A stretch of 64,000 bases of DNA from an uncultured Prevotella sp. (GTDB lineage Bacteria; Bacteroidota; Bacteroidia; Bacteroidales; Bacteroidaceae). Positions within the stretch are counted from its first letter, which is position 1; each line of letters starts with the position of its first letter. The stretch lies in NCBI GenBank assembly GCA_900545525.1, contig UQZX01000004.1, positions 62,001-126,000 of the forward strand. The letters run 5' to 3'. Under the pieces are notes generated by a model. That model did not search any database. It was not told where the DNA came from and saw only the letters and a list, made by a program, of their open reading frames with translations. Shown here piece by piece: positions 24,343 to 34,130 of the stretch. Both the position numbers and the translations under genes were made by a program.

Positions 24343-27300
24343 CTATTTTGAATGATTATTCCACGGTCGCCAAAATCTCAACATATTGTTGTTTCTGTAA
24401 AAGTCAAACTTAGCATCTCCATATTTAAAAGAATTTATATCATAGAAATTCTTTATTGCATCAAACCTTCTTTCAGGTTTAAAGTTATTAATAATGTTTT
24501 CTCCAGAATTTCCCCGTTGCGGTCTCATGTGGAAAGAACCATCTTCACTTCTCTCGTTATACAAATGCTCATTCAAATCCCGATGCAAATTTCTGTGACG
24601 ATGTTCAGACATAGGTGTAAGGGACTGAGCTTTTTTTCCTCCTATAAATTTGGGATGCGAATGATGATTCTGTGTCTTCTCACCGGTCCATGGACTAACC
24701 TTATTATCTCTTGAATATTTTATCCCAGACACACTTCCAATGACTGCTCCAATTGTAATTCCATTAACAAGCCCCTTATAACCAGCATCAAGAGCATCAT
24801 CAAAATCTCCCGTCATCATTAAACCAAATGTAAAGCCTCCAAGTGCCCCACTGCTCATTCCACCTAAAGATCCTGATATCAAGCCTTTCAGTATTGGACT
24901 ATTGGTACTTATTCCACTTATTATAGCACTGTCTAAATACTTAGCGCCCCATTGTCCAAAGGCTCCTCCTGCAAAAGAAGACAAACCACCCAATATTGCA
25001 CCGCAGAAAATATCGGTTCCAGTTCCTCCTGACAGCCATGAATTAGTACTTCCCAAAACGGCACCGCCCCATAACCAACCACCTAATTCCGGATATAATC
25101 CTCCCCAACCGGCTACAGCACCGGCACCAAATGCAGCAACACCTTTGCCTATTAAAGACCAAAAATTACCTGTTATATAACCTTGACTGATATTAAAACC
25201 TAAATTTATGACACCTCCTAAAAATGCAGCAATAATATCATCCAATATAGCATACTCCCCTGTCGGGTCCGTATATTTCAACGGATTATTAAGACAATAC
25301 GAATACCTATTGAAGCTCTGCGTGTTCTCCGGAATTTGCACATAGTTGTCGGGACTGAGGAAACGTGACACTACAGGGTCGTACATGCGTCCATTCATGT
25401 TTATAAGTCCGAACTCAGGAAGCATCTCATGTCCTGTGTAGCCACGGATAAAGCCTATGTTATTTTTTATGACATGTTGCTTCCCCCAGGCATCGTATGT
25501 TGCCTCAAAGACTTTCTTCCCGGCTTCATCTACTATACACATTATACTGCCTTGGTTGTCCGTCGTGGCATAGCATATCATGTCCTCCTTGCCTGTCTGT
25601 CTCACATAAACGACATTGCCGCCGAGATAATAAAACTGTCTTATGACATCATTCTCCCTGACACACTCGTAGTCATCGGAATAGATAATCGTGCGCTTTT
25701 CCTCACCGTCTATACTTAGCACACTTTTCCAGCGTTCCATGTCAGGACCGTATATTATGTTAAGTTCACGGTTCTCTTCGCCGCTCCACTCACTTACAGT
25801 CTCCGCCTTGCCAAAGAAGTTATATACGACATCCTGTCCTCCAGGAGCATATTTGTTGTCTACAACATCTATACCAGTCAGGGCATGAATCTTTTCATCA
25901 TGATAACGATATGTGCCTACATTTGTCTTGGACTGAATATTGCCGTTGGCATCATATTCCATAGTTTGGAATATCTTATTGTTCCTGTTTACCTGTGTAA
26001 GCCTGTCTGAACTGTCATATAAATATGTTTCCGTCCAGCCCATAAATGTCGGTTCTATCTCCCAGCCTGGTCTAACAACCGGATCATGTATGTCAGCCCA
26101 TTCAAGACCGAGAGGATTATATTCAAAGTCGCCGAAATCTTTTATGGGACCTACAGATATTGCCGTATCTATACTTAAGGTGTCATCTCTGAGTACATGA
26201 ATAAGATTTGCCTCAAGTTTCTTAAGCGTCAGGTTACCTGTGGAATTATCATAAGTACATGATGTCCTGAATATGCAATCTTCCCAATTGTCTGCATTAT
26301 TCTTTTTCAAGCCTCGAGATATTATCCTTCCGCTATTATCAAACTTTGAGTCCTCTGCAAGACCGTTACTTAATACGGATGAAATGAACTTGCCTGTATA
26401 GTCGCCAACACTCCAGACCGCCTTTTCGCCAACTGCTATAGTTATATTGTTACCGTAGCAGTCATAAGTATAGTCAGCCGTAACCCCACCGGGATAGACA
26501 ACGCGTGTAACCTGCCCCAAACTGTTATATACATAATTATACGTGAGAATTTCAGTGCCTACATGCCTTGTCTTCGAGGATACACGCCCATACTCGTCGT
26601 ATGAATACACGGTATACAGGTCTCCTCTCTTTTCCTTTATAAGTCTCTGTGCGTCATTTCCTGTATCCCCGTAAGTGTATTCGGCAAAAACAGCATCGTT
26701 GCCTGATATTACTGTCTGCCGTCCGAAACAGTCGAATGTGTACGAAGTATTGTTGCCGCGTGCATCTGTCTGTGTCCTTACGCGCCCGAGGGCATCATAA
26801 GTATATGTCGTACGTCCGCCGTCAGGGTCGTTAAGTGCCGTACGGTTACCCATGTCATCATATTCCATTGTCAATATAGAATTGTTTGAAAGCACATTTA
26901 CCTCAACCGGCTTGAAGAACGAGTTGTATGTATAATACACTTCTCCCGCCGGGTCTTTAACCGACCTTGTAAAGTCCCAGTCGCCATATTCTCTGAGATA
27001 TTTGCGGCCGTTGTCGTCTGTGGTCACATGCCTTGCACTATACGAATAAGTAACAGTTCTGCCATCACTGCCTGTCTCGCTTATTATACGTCCGCGCCTG
27101 TCATGCTGCTTTGTCTTGGTTATAATGATGTCTCCAGTCTGTGATGTAACCTTTGTTTCCTGCCCGTATTTGTCATATTCCGTCTCGGTCCTTACATCTA
27201 TGTCTTTCAACCCGACACTTTCTTTAAGGACCTCGCGTCCCATACTGTCGTACCATGTCTTAACCCACGGTTCTCCGTCTGCCTGCCTCAACACATAATA

Positions 27301-30300
27301 CCTTTTGGATGTACTGCCGTTCCAGCCGCGCACAATCTCTGCCTTCGCACCGGTTGGAGATGTCACAGACTGTTCACATCCCCATGTGTCGTATGTATAT
27401 GTGGTGACGAGCGGGCTTGCCGGGTTTGTCATGTCTGTCTCTGTAAGTATGTTTCCCCATATATCGTGGGTGTATTCTGCCACGGATGATGCCGGAACAG
27501 TATATTCTTTTGTGACGAAACGCCCCGAATTGTCATACTCCATTACACTTTTAACCTGTTCAACCCCGTTACCAAGCGTTGAAGATGAGATAAGGTTGCC
27601 TAAGTCATCGTATGAATACTCTTTCGTAACGGGCATGCTTGAACCGTAGTTCACACACTCATACACTTTATGTCCTTTTCCGTCATATTTTATGCGTGTC
27701 TGCCTTTCTATAGGGTCGTCATCAACGTGTCCGTCGTTGTATGTCAGTGTCTGTGGCAACCGCATCCCAGCTATTTCAATAAAATCGCCATATACTATCT
27801 CATGGAAGTTGTCCAAGCAGTCACCTTCTTCTTTTTCAGACAACAAACATCCGTTTTTAGGGTCATAAATCTTGGTTGTAGTCTTATAAAACAAATCCGG
27901 GTCTACCACCTCTGTTACGGTTTCTTCCAAAGCAAAAGTTCCGTTACTGTAAACAGTGTATGTGTTTGTAGTCCTTGCTGTCTCAACACTGTTACCCATG
28001 GTCTTTTTCACAAAGGTCTTTGACGGGGCAAAGCATTCCGCATTCCATGCCTCCGTACCTGTTTCCACCTTGTTCCCCGTAACGTTGTCAAGAATTCGCA
28101 CGGAAGACATTCCAAGCAGACCGCGTCCGGCAACATGCAACTTCAGTCCAGAATAACTATATACCGATTCCGCATCTCCTGCTGCCCCGTTGTCTGTAAT
28201 CACATTCCTCACCACATGAAGTGGAATAGCACATTCTGTCACCGGATAATCGCTGCCCGTACCGCATGAATACACGTTTTCGTCTGTAATCGAAGCGTAT
28301 GCAATATCAACCGTGTGTCCTGTCTCATCTGTCAAGGATGTAACCTTTCCGCTGGCAGATGTATACCTGTCATTGTGGTATATATGTATTTGCGGCTCTT
28401 CACTTGTTTCGTTTCCGTTGTAACAATCATATCCGTAATTCATCAATTCCATCTGGCCGCTGCCTGTAAAGCATCCGATGGTATATCTTGATGAAAGCGC
28501 ATCATCGGCATTTGACGACAAGGCTTGTTTCACAGAGACAAGCGATGAGCCAGTAGAGCGCATCCAGCGGGTGCGTGCAGGCTGTCTTTCATCCACATAA
28601 TTTGTCATTACGACATCTGTCTTGCCGTCGTTATCAAAGTCGAAGACAAGGCACTGCATTTTGTTATCGTCCTTGCCATTATCATGTTTATACAGGTCGG
28701 AAGAACATGCAAGGATCCTGTTGAAAGTACCGTCGCCACAACCCAATGCGAAATACCAATTGCGGTTGTTCGTGCTGTTCATCAGAAAGTCCATTAGACC
28801 GTCACCGTTGAAGTCGCCCTGAAACATGCGTACAACATGACCTATCGTATTCCCCGACTTCACACTGCCTTCAGAGAATATACTACCGCCCTCAAGATTT
28901 CCTCCACGGTTAAAATATATTTTGTATCCACCATTATATAATACTATAATATCCTGCATCCCGTCGTTATTGAAGTCGCCTGTGTATATATTTTCCGGAA
29001 CACTTGGAAGTGTTGCCCGAAACTCATAACGGCTGATGCCATCCTCACTCTTATGCCCCAATATCTCGCAAATATATGCGCCGTTATACAAACTCTTTTC
29101 AAGCACAATTATCTCAGAGCGTCCGTTGCCGTCAACATCGCAAGATGCAAAATGCGGATTTTTGTTGCTGCCTTTCAACTCATGATAGAAATACTTATAA
29201 GTGGAACTTCCCGACGAGGCTTCCTTACCACGTACAAGTGAGAACTTGATGAACTTGCCGTTGTGACCGCTGATTTCCACATTTTCAGGTACACATATAT
29301 CCGCAAGACCGTCACCATCGAAGTCGAGTTGGTATGAGGCAAGCTTATTGCAGTCCAGTCCGAGAATATTACCTGATACCCCAAGACTGTATTCCGCGAC
29401 TTGGCTATAGCTTAAAACGCCATTATTTTTGCTCGCCTTGTATACAAAAAGCGGTGTGTCTAATGTTTTACGTGTAAATCCGGGAGAGGTCTCAGTCACA
29501 GTTAAAGACGCTATCTCTATAATATCAGCAAGACCATCACCCGTCATATCACATGCCAGAAATATTTCATTTTCTATATCAGTTCTGACTGTTCCTATAC
29601 CGTAATGCTCTGTAGAGCTTTTTGGGAGGTCTATATAAGGCGCGACTGCCTTTTGTGAAAACGCCGGCATGCGGTTCCAGTTGAGAGTTACCGGAGACCG
29701 TTTTTCACCAGTACCGTTCTGCTCGGTTATTTTACACATGCGTGAATATGGCATCCCAGACAAGTTGTCGGAAACGTATGTGAAGTCATAATGTCTATAC
29801 ACACTGTTATCCGTACCGCTTTCAATGCTTTTCAGTCGAAGAGACAACTTCATCATGCAGTCTTCGATAAAAAATTCCTGCTTATCAGGGCGTTGTTCAT
29901 ATTCAAACCTGACAAAGCTGCATGTCCCGGTTTCCTTACCTATATTCATGCCATAAGTTATTTCGGAGGGATATATCATGCCGTTGTCTGCAAGATAGCG
30001 GTATGTCATATAGTTTCCGTTACTGTCTTCTGTTCTGTTTATATACCAAGCATTTATCCTTGTCTGCCCTGTTTTGTTTGTATAAATCTGTTTGGAGTCT
30101 TGTGTGTTGCCGTATGTAAGAGTTATTCCATTTGCTGTTTTTACATCAATCCATACTGAATTGCCCATACCGTGGAAAACGACCTTTGTTGACGGTGAAT
30201 TCTCCAAAGTATATACGGCACCAGAACATCCTGCCTGCCCAGAAAGAAGCACAAGCCTTGTACCGTCAAGAGAATAAGCATCGTTTTCTGTATGTGTCAC

Positions 30301-30714
30301 ACCTCCGGCTGCTCCGTCATGGAACACGGTTTTCATGCCACGTGTAATGACAGACTGTCCGCTTGTATTACATCCCCAACCGACAACACCATTACTGCCC
30401 TGACTGTTGTATACTACGGACAATGAGGGTTGCATGCCTCCAATGCCTTGCGGTACGGCAATGTTATAAGTATATGTTGCCGCACCTGTCTGTGATACGT
30501 TAAATGTACCGTTTGAACCGATGACAGGATTATTTTCCGATGTTGATATGTCGGGCTGTCTTGTATATCCAAAATCATTACCAATAGTCCCCGATGTATG
30601 TCCGTCACCGTTGGCATACGGATGTATACTTTGTCCATTGGCATAAACTACTGTTATGCCAATAAACAGATATATTGTCAGTATATATGGTAATTGCAGA
30701 TATTTGTTCTTCAT
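24343..30714 (-). CDS. RHS-repeat polymorphic toxin with SpvB-type N-terminus and putative HNH nuclease tip
   Basis: The 2123-residue protein begins with a signal peptide. Residues about 60-130 resemble the SpvB/TcdB N-terminus (YTYNIAVPQGIGGMQPSLSV). Next come FG-GAP/VCBS repeats with DxDGDGxxD loops (for example DFDGDGLADICV, DFNGDGLMDFLM). From about residue 1000 there are many YD repeats (TYTYDALGRV). The RHS core ends near 1820 at NNPLKYTDPTGEY. The last 300 residues hold a Gly-rich hydrophobic pre-toxin region and then NHHSHPKFIGG with SEHRHRNLHRDLNEHL, which looks like a His-rich HNH/EndoVII-type nuclease. The coding sequence turns AT-rich at the tip, typical of tip exchange. An immunity gene candidate follows. 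Confidence 0.88.
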   Translation of the reverse strand: MKNKYLQLPYILTIYLFIGITVVYANGQSIHPYANGDGHTSGTIGNDFGYTRQPDISTSENNPVIGSNGTFNVSQTGAATYTYNIAVPQGIGGMQPSLSVVYNSQGSNGVVGWGCNTSGQSVITRGMKTVFHDGAAGGVTHTENDAYSLDGTRLVLLSGQAGCSGAVYTLENSPSTKVVFHGMGNSVWIDVKTANGITLTYGNTQDSKQIYTNKTGQTRINAWYINRTEDSNGNYMTYRYLADNGMIYPSEITYGMNIGKETGTCSFVRFEYEQRPDKQEFFIEDCMMKLSLRLKSIESGTDNSVYRHYDFTYVSDNLSGMPYSRMCKITEQNGTGEKRSPVTLNWNRMPAFSQKAVAPYIDLPKSSTEHYGIGTVRTDIENEIFLACDMTGDGLADIIEIASLTVTETSPGFTRKTLDTPLFVYKASKNNGVLSYSQVAEYSLGVSGNILGLDCNKLASYQLDFDGDGLADICVPENVEISGHNGKFIKFSLVRGKEASSGSSTYKYFYHELKGSNKNPHFASCDVDGNGRSEIIVLEKSLYNGAYICEILGHKSEDGISRYEFRATLPSVPENIYTGDFNNDGMQDIIVLYNGGYKIYFNRGGNLEGGSIFSEGSVKSGNTIGHVVRMFQGDFNGDGLMDFLMNSTNNRNWYFALGCGDGTFNRILACSSDLYKHDNGKDDNKMQCLVFDFDNDGKTDVVMTNYVDERQPARTRWMRSTGSSLVSVKQALSSNADDALSSRYTIGCFTGSGQMELMNYGYDCYNGNETSEEPQIHIYHNDRYTSASGKVTSLTDETGHTVDIAYASITDENVYSCGTGSDYPVTECAIPLHVVRNVITDNGAAGDAESVYSYSGLKLHVAGRGLLGMSSVRILDNVTGNKVETGTEAWNAECFAPSKTFVKKTMGNSVETARTTNTYTVYSNGTFALEETVTEVVDPDLFYKTTTKIYDPKNGCLLSEKEEGDCLDNFHEIVYGDFIEIAGMRLPQTLTYNDGHVDDDPIERQTRIKYDGKGHKVYECVNYGSSMPVTKEYSYDDLGNLISSSTLGNGVEQVKSVMEYDNSGRFVTKEYTVPASSVAEYTHDIWGNILTETDMTNPASPLVTTYTYDTWGCEQSVTSPTGAKAEIVRGWNGSTSKRYYVLRQADGEPWVKTWYDSMGREVLKESVGLKDIDVRTETEYDKYGQETKVTSQTGDIIITKTKQHDRRGRIISETGSDGRTVTYSYSARHVTTDDNGRKYLREYGDWDFTRSVKDPAGEVYYTYNSFFKPVEVNVLSNNSILTMEYDDMGNRTALNDPDGGRTTYTYDALGRVRTQTDARGNNTSYTFDCFGRQTVISGNDAVFAEYTYGDTGNDAQRLIKEKRGDLYTVYSYDEYGRVSSKTRHVGTEILTYNYVYNSLGQVTRVVYPGGVTADYTYDCYGNNITIAVGEKAVWSVGDYTGKFISSVLSNGLAEDSKFDNSGRIISRGLKKNNADNWEDCIFRTSCTYDNSTGNLTLKKLEANLIHVLRDDTLSIDTAISVGPIKDFGDFEYNPLGLEWADIHDPVVRPGWEIEPTFMGWTETYLYDSSDRLTQVNRNNKIFQTMEYDANGNIQSKTNVGTYRYHDEKIHALTGIDVVDNKYAPGGQDVVYNFFGKAETVSEWSGEENRELNIIYGPDMERWKSVLSIDGEEKRTIIYSDDYECVRENDVIRQFYYLGGNVVYVRQTGKEDMICYATTDNQGSIMCIVDEAGKKVFEATYDAWGKQHVIKNNIGFIRGYTGHEMLPEFGLINMNGRMYDPVVSRFLSPDNYVQIPENTQSFNRYSYCLNNPLKYTDPTGEYAILDDIIAAFLGGVINLGFNISQGYITGNFWSLIGKGVAAFGAGAVAGWGGLYPELGGWLWGGAVLGSTNSWLSGGTGTDIFCGAILGGLSSFAGGAFGQWGAKYLDSAIISGISTNSPILKGLISGSLGGMSSGALGGFTFGLMMTGDFDDALDAGYKGLVNGITIGAVIGSVSGIKYSRDNKVSPWTGEKTQNHHSHPKFIGGKKAQSLTPMSEHRHRNLHRDLNEHLYNERSEDGSFHMRPQRGNSGENIINNFKPERRFDAIKNFYDINSFKYGDAKFDFYRNNNMLRFWRPWNNHSK

Positions 30715-30881
30715 GGCAGACTGTTTATTTTACATGGAGCAAACAATAAACACCACATTCCTTGTATCTTCCATAGTAGTTATGTTTTTATATTACAAAT
30801 ATAATCATTAAAATGATACCTTCTTTACTTTCTGGTAAAAAACATAACTGATTTCTAATTTTACAGCCTGCATCCTAAATA

Positions 30882-31718
30882 TCAGACATGAAACGCCACA
30901 AGTCCTTCCACTGGGCTTTTCATCACCGTTCCAATCCTCATGCCCTCCGCACGCGCTGCCTCTTCAAGACATTCGCGGTAGTGATAAGCCATGCTGCCTA
31001 TGGCGTTGACAGGAAGGTCGGGACGATTATAGGGACGGACGTTTCGGACTAAGAAACTGCGGAAGTTGTCTACGACAAGACGATGCAGGTCCGGTTCGTC
31101 AAGATGCCGGGAGATAAAGAGGGAGAGACTTGCAAGAAACCGGTTGGGCATGGACATGCGGTACACCTTATTTATAATATCAGACATTGTGAGATGTGTC
31201 TCTGCCTCAAAAGCCTTACGGACATTTTCAGACAGGCGTCCTTTGAACAGGGCGTTTACAAACAGCTTTCCAAGCACGGCACCACTTCCTTCGTCGCCGA
31301 GAATATATCCGAGGGCGGGAGTATTTGCCGTTATACGTTCGCCGTCATAAAGACATGAGTTTGCACCGGTGCCCAATATACAGGCAATGCCCTCATCCTT
31401 ACCGCAGAGCGCACGTGCTGCGGCAAGCAGGTCGCTATGCACACAAATAGTTACGGCAACTGGAAAGACCTTATGCAACAGCCTTTCCACCACGCCAATC
31501 ATATCATCGCGGCATCCTGCTCCATAGAAATAAATGTCCGTAATGTCCGAGGCATGCGCCATTTCAGGAACAAGTTCTGACATGAGCACACGTTCCGCCA
31601 CGTCCACACCCTGCACTATAGGATTTATGCCCTGCGTGGAATGTCTCCACAACATCCCTCTGTCATCCGCCAGACACCAGTCTGTCTTTGTGCTTCCGCT
31701 GTCTGCTATAAGTATCAT
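30882..31718 (-). CDS. BadF/BadG-type ATPase, N-acetylglucosamine-kinase-like
   Basis: The 278-residue protein has the ASKHA-fold phosphate loops: DSGSTKTDW at the N-terminus, LGTGANSCLYDG near residue 116 and LGDEGSGAVLGK near residue 140. Bacteroidetes members of this size are usually annotated as putative amino-sugar kinases. The substrate is not decided by the sequence. It stands alone, with a TAnnTTTG box 51 nt upstream. Confidence 0.8.
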   Translation of the reverse strand: MILIADSGSTKTDWCLADDRGMLWRHSTQGINPIVQGVDVAERVLMSELVPEMAHASDITDIYFYGAGCRDDMIGVVERLLHKVFPVAVTICVHSDLLAAARALCGKDEGIACILGTGANSCLYDGERITANTPALGYILGDEGSGAVLGKLFVNALFKGRLSENVRKAFEAETHLTMSDIINKVYRMSMPNRFLASLSLFISRHLDEPDLHRLVVDNFRSFLVRNVRPYNRPDLPVNAIGSMAYHYRECLEEAARAEGMRIGTVMKSPVEGLVAFHV

Positions 31719-31769
31719 GATTGCATCTCCTTAATAAAAGAACGGCATCCGTCCGCGCCGTAACTCCTG

Positions 31770-31777
31770 CAAAGTTA
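31770..31777 (-). promoter_or_regulatory. Putative -7 box of the BadF-type gene (TAACTTTG)
   Basis: TAACTTTG on the minus strand fits TAnnTTTG, 51 nt before the start codon. Confidence 0.5.
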
Positions 31778-31836
31778 AATAATATATATATTATAAGCCA
31801 ACAAAAACGAAACAAACAGCATAATCTGTCATTGCG

Positions 31837-32844
31837 TCAATGCTTATTATCCAACATTCCCCTAATTTGTTTGTCGAAGTCAGAGTCTATCCGTTGAGTT
31901 TTATTGAAAACATCATATTCGTCTTCTGCCTTTGCCTTAGCTTGTGCCGCAGAGATGCACCCTTTGTCAGGTAATATCTGATAGCGGCGGAATGTGAGGA
32001 ACTCATTGACGCTCTCCGAAAATTGGGACATATTGAACGTGTTCTCACGCTCAATAAGATCTTCTATGTAATCAAAGAAGCCAGTAACAGCACGTTCCAG
32101 CCTGCGTATCTCATTTTCCTGCAAATAGTTCTTTGCGATTGACACATCAGATTTCAATATACGCCCGTCAGGAGCATTCTTCCATGTTGTCAACCCCATG
32201 TTTTCTTTGCTGTGGTCTGCCTTTGTATAGATAATTTCAGCAGCCGTCTGCCCTGTAATGGCATAATGAAAACGGTTTTGTATCATTGCATAGAAATCAT
32301 GTGTTGTGGGCGAGTTCTTGTCATAGTCAACACTACATTCTGCGTATATGTCGGTAATTTGCTGCCAGATGCGCCGTTCACTGGTACGGATAGAACGCAC
32401 CCTTTCCAGCAGTTCACGGAAATAATCTTTACCGAATACCGCCGTTCCCTGCTTTAAGCGGTCGTCATCAAGGACAAATCCTTTCTTGATATACTCGTTT
32501 AGTATCTTGGTTGACCATTGGCGAAACTTTGTTGCTTTAGGCGAAGAGACGCGATAGCCAACGGAAATAATCATATCAAGATTATAGAAATCGACAAACT
32601 CTTCAACCTCACCTCTTATACCCCGGTTTACGACAGTTGCAATTTTTGCAACTGTCGTATCTTGTTGAAGTTCATCATCCTTAAATATATTTGTTATATG
32701 CCGACTAATACCCGATTTATCTATACCAAACAACTGCGCCATTGCCTTTTGCGTACACCAAATGGTCTCGTCTTTAATAACGACCTGAACCTTTCCCTGT
32801 TCATCAGGGAGACTATATAGCAAAAACTGTATTCCGTTACTCAT
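31837..32844 (-). CDS. RhuM-family virulence protein
   Basis: The 335-residue protein matches the RhuM family: an N-terminal helix-turn-helix-like segment (WCTQKAMAQLFGIDKSGISRHITNIF), the conserved NLDMIISVGYRVSS block and FRQWSTKILNEYIKKGF. RhuM genes are frequent near restriction-modification and defence loci in gut bacteria; the biochemical role is unknown. Here it is the last gene of an accessory island with DUF1016 and DUF2971 proteins. Confidence 0.88.
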   Translation of the reverse strand: MSNGIQFLLYSLPDEQGKVQVVIKDETIWCTQKAMAQLFGIDKSGISRHITNIFKDDELQQDTTVAKIATVVNRGIRGEVEEFVDFYNLDMIISVGYRVSSPKATKFRQWSTKILNEYIKKGFVLDDDRLKQGTAVFGKDYFRELLERVRSIRTSERRIWQQITDIYAECSVDYDKNSPTTHDFYAMIQNRFHYAITGQTAAEIIYTKADHSKENMGLTTWKNAPDGRILKSDVSIAKNYLQENEIRRLERAVTGFFDYIEDLIERENTFNMSQFSESVNEFLTFRRYQILPDKGCISAAQAKAKAEDEYDVFNKTQRIDSDFDKQIRGMLDNKH

Positions 32845-32946
32845 CGTTTCTATTTATTTTCTTGTTAATAATTGAGGATATTGCAAACTCAATTTTTGAT
32901 GTTCCTATTATATGTGATAAATCAGAAATTACCGACACTTTACCAT

Positions 32947-33717
32947 TCAAATGATAATTGTTCGTAATCTAAAAGCATTCTCATCCACTGTCATTTTGTA
33001 TAACTTTATTTGTGGGTTTAGCTTCTTTTGAGCATATTCAATAAATTTTTCTTTATCTTTTTGTTCTATATTGATTCCAAAATAGATAGATTCAAAACAT
33101 TCTTTTTTCAACGGTAAATAATGGTGTATCTCACGCCAATCCCATGTTTCCTTTTTCAACTTTGCCTGTTTCGGAGTAAATGCGGCATACATAGAACCTG
33201 GTTTTGGCATGACTAATCTAACTTCCTGTTCATACTCCCAATCCTTTGCCTTTGTTCCCCATTGGTAGCTGCATCTATTATTTGCGTTATTATATGCGTT
33301 TGGACGCTCTATTATATCCTGATATTGAACATCGATAACAAGCGGTTCAAGATATATTGTACCAAACATTGGCGGAACAGATTCCAACACTTTGTCTATG
33401 TCAAGTCCTATACAAACACCTTTGTGATTATAGCAATAATGACTCCACATAAGTAATGAATTATTGACTTTAGACAAACTACACAACCATGTATCATTGC
33501 GTAGATTTAGAGCATCGTTTTCTTCTTTTTCTATCCACCATTCCTTTGGTATCCATCCTTGAAGTTTTATATCAGGAACGTTCGAATAGTCAATTAATTT
33601 AGGATGACAATCGAAAGGATCGTTCAGTTGAGACGCATTAGTAAATTGAAGATTCTGGTTTCCTATCATACACTTTGCGCCAACTATATCTAAATATTTG
33701 TAGAGTATGCGAGACAT
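32947..33717 (-). CDS. DUF2971 domain protein
   Basis: The 256-residue protein has the DUF2971 pattern: an N-terminal ILYKYLDI, LQFTNASQLNDPFDC, then WLCSLSKVNNSLLMWSHYCYNHKGVCIGLDID. The molecular function of the family is unknown; it is found in defence and accessory islands. It follows a 32-codon ORF with a 3-nt gap and precedes rhuM by 102 nt. Confidence 0.82.
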   Translation of the reverse strand: MSRILYKYLDIVGAKCMIGNQNLQFTNASQLNDPFDCHPKLIDYSNVPDIKLQGWIPKEWWIEKEENDALNLRNDTWLCSLSKVNNSLLMWSHYCYNHKGVCIGLDIDKVLESVPPMFGTIYLEPLVIDVQYQDIIERPNAYNNANNRCSYQWGTKAKDWEYEQEVRLVMPKPGSMYAAFTPKQAKLKKETWDWREIHHYLPLKKECFESIYFGINIEQKDKEKFIEYAQKKLNPQIKLYKMTVDENAFRLRTIII

Positions 33718-33720
33718 TTT

Positions 33721-33819
33721 TTATTCTATTGTTATTTGTCCATTCATTAAAAGTAATAAAAGTTTGTCATTGATGTTTTGTACAATCCTCATTTGATATT
33801 TGGGTGATATTTTATCCAT
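33721..33819 (-). CDS. 32-residue small ORF upstream of the DUF2971 gene
   Basis: The frame starts MDKISPKYQMRIVQNINDKL and ends GQITIE before the DUF2971 start 3 nt later. It fits neatly in the gap between the 91-residue gene (27 nt upstream) and DUF2971, all on the same strand. No homology is known to me. It may be a real small protein or a leader for the next gene. Confidence 0.4.
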   Translation of the reverse strand: MDKISPKYQMRIVQNINDKLLLLLMNGQITIE

Positions 33820-33846
33820 TATAACAATCTGTTTTGGCTTTTAAGA

Positions 33847-34122
33847 TTATGCTTTTATTTGCTCTTCAAGAGATTTCCAAATAAGCTCTCGATGATTCTT
33901 TTCTGCTTCTTGCTGCTCTTTAGAGGCATAAGGGTTTTCTTCTACTTCCTTTTTATGAAGAGCAATTATGTATTCAATTCCATCATGCAAATCCTTTTCT
34001 GATATAACCTGATTTTTTACTCCGAATAAATGATCAAGAGCAACATCCGTCAACCGATAGCAGTTCCACGATTTTGAAAGCATCGTAGCCACGTATTCAT
34101 TTATCCTATCGTAATCTATCAT
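33847..34122 (-). CDS. Hypothetical helical protein of the DUF1016 island
   Basis: The 91-residue protein is charged and mostly helical (RINEYVATMLSKSWNCYRLTD, then a Lys/Glu-rich C-terminal helix). It starts 8 nt after the DUF1016 gene ends, so it belongs to the same operon. No domain is recognised. Confidence 0.65.
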   Translation of the reverse strand: MIDYDRINEYVATMLSKSWNCYRLTDVALDHLFGVKNQVISEKDLHDGIEYIIALHKKEVEENPYASKEQQEAEKNHRELIWKSLEEQIKA

Positions 34123-34130
34123 GCTTATTT

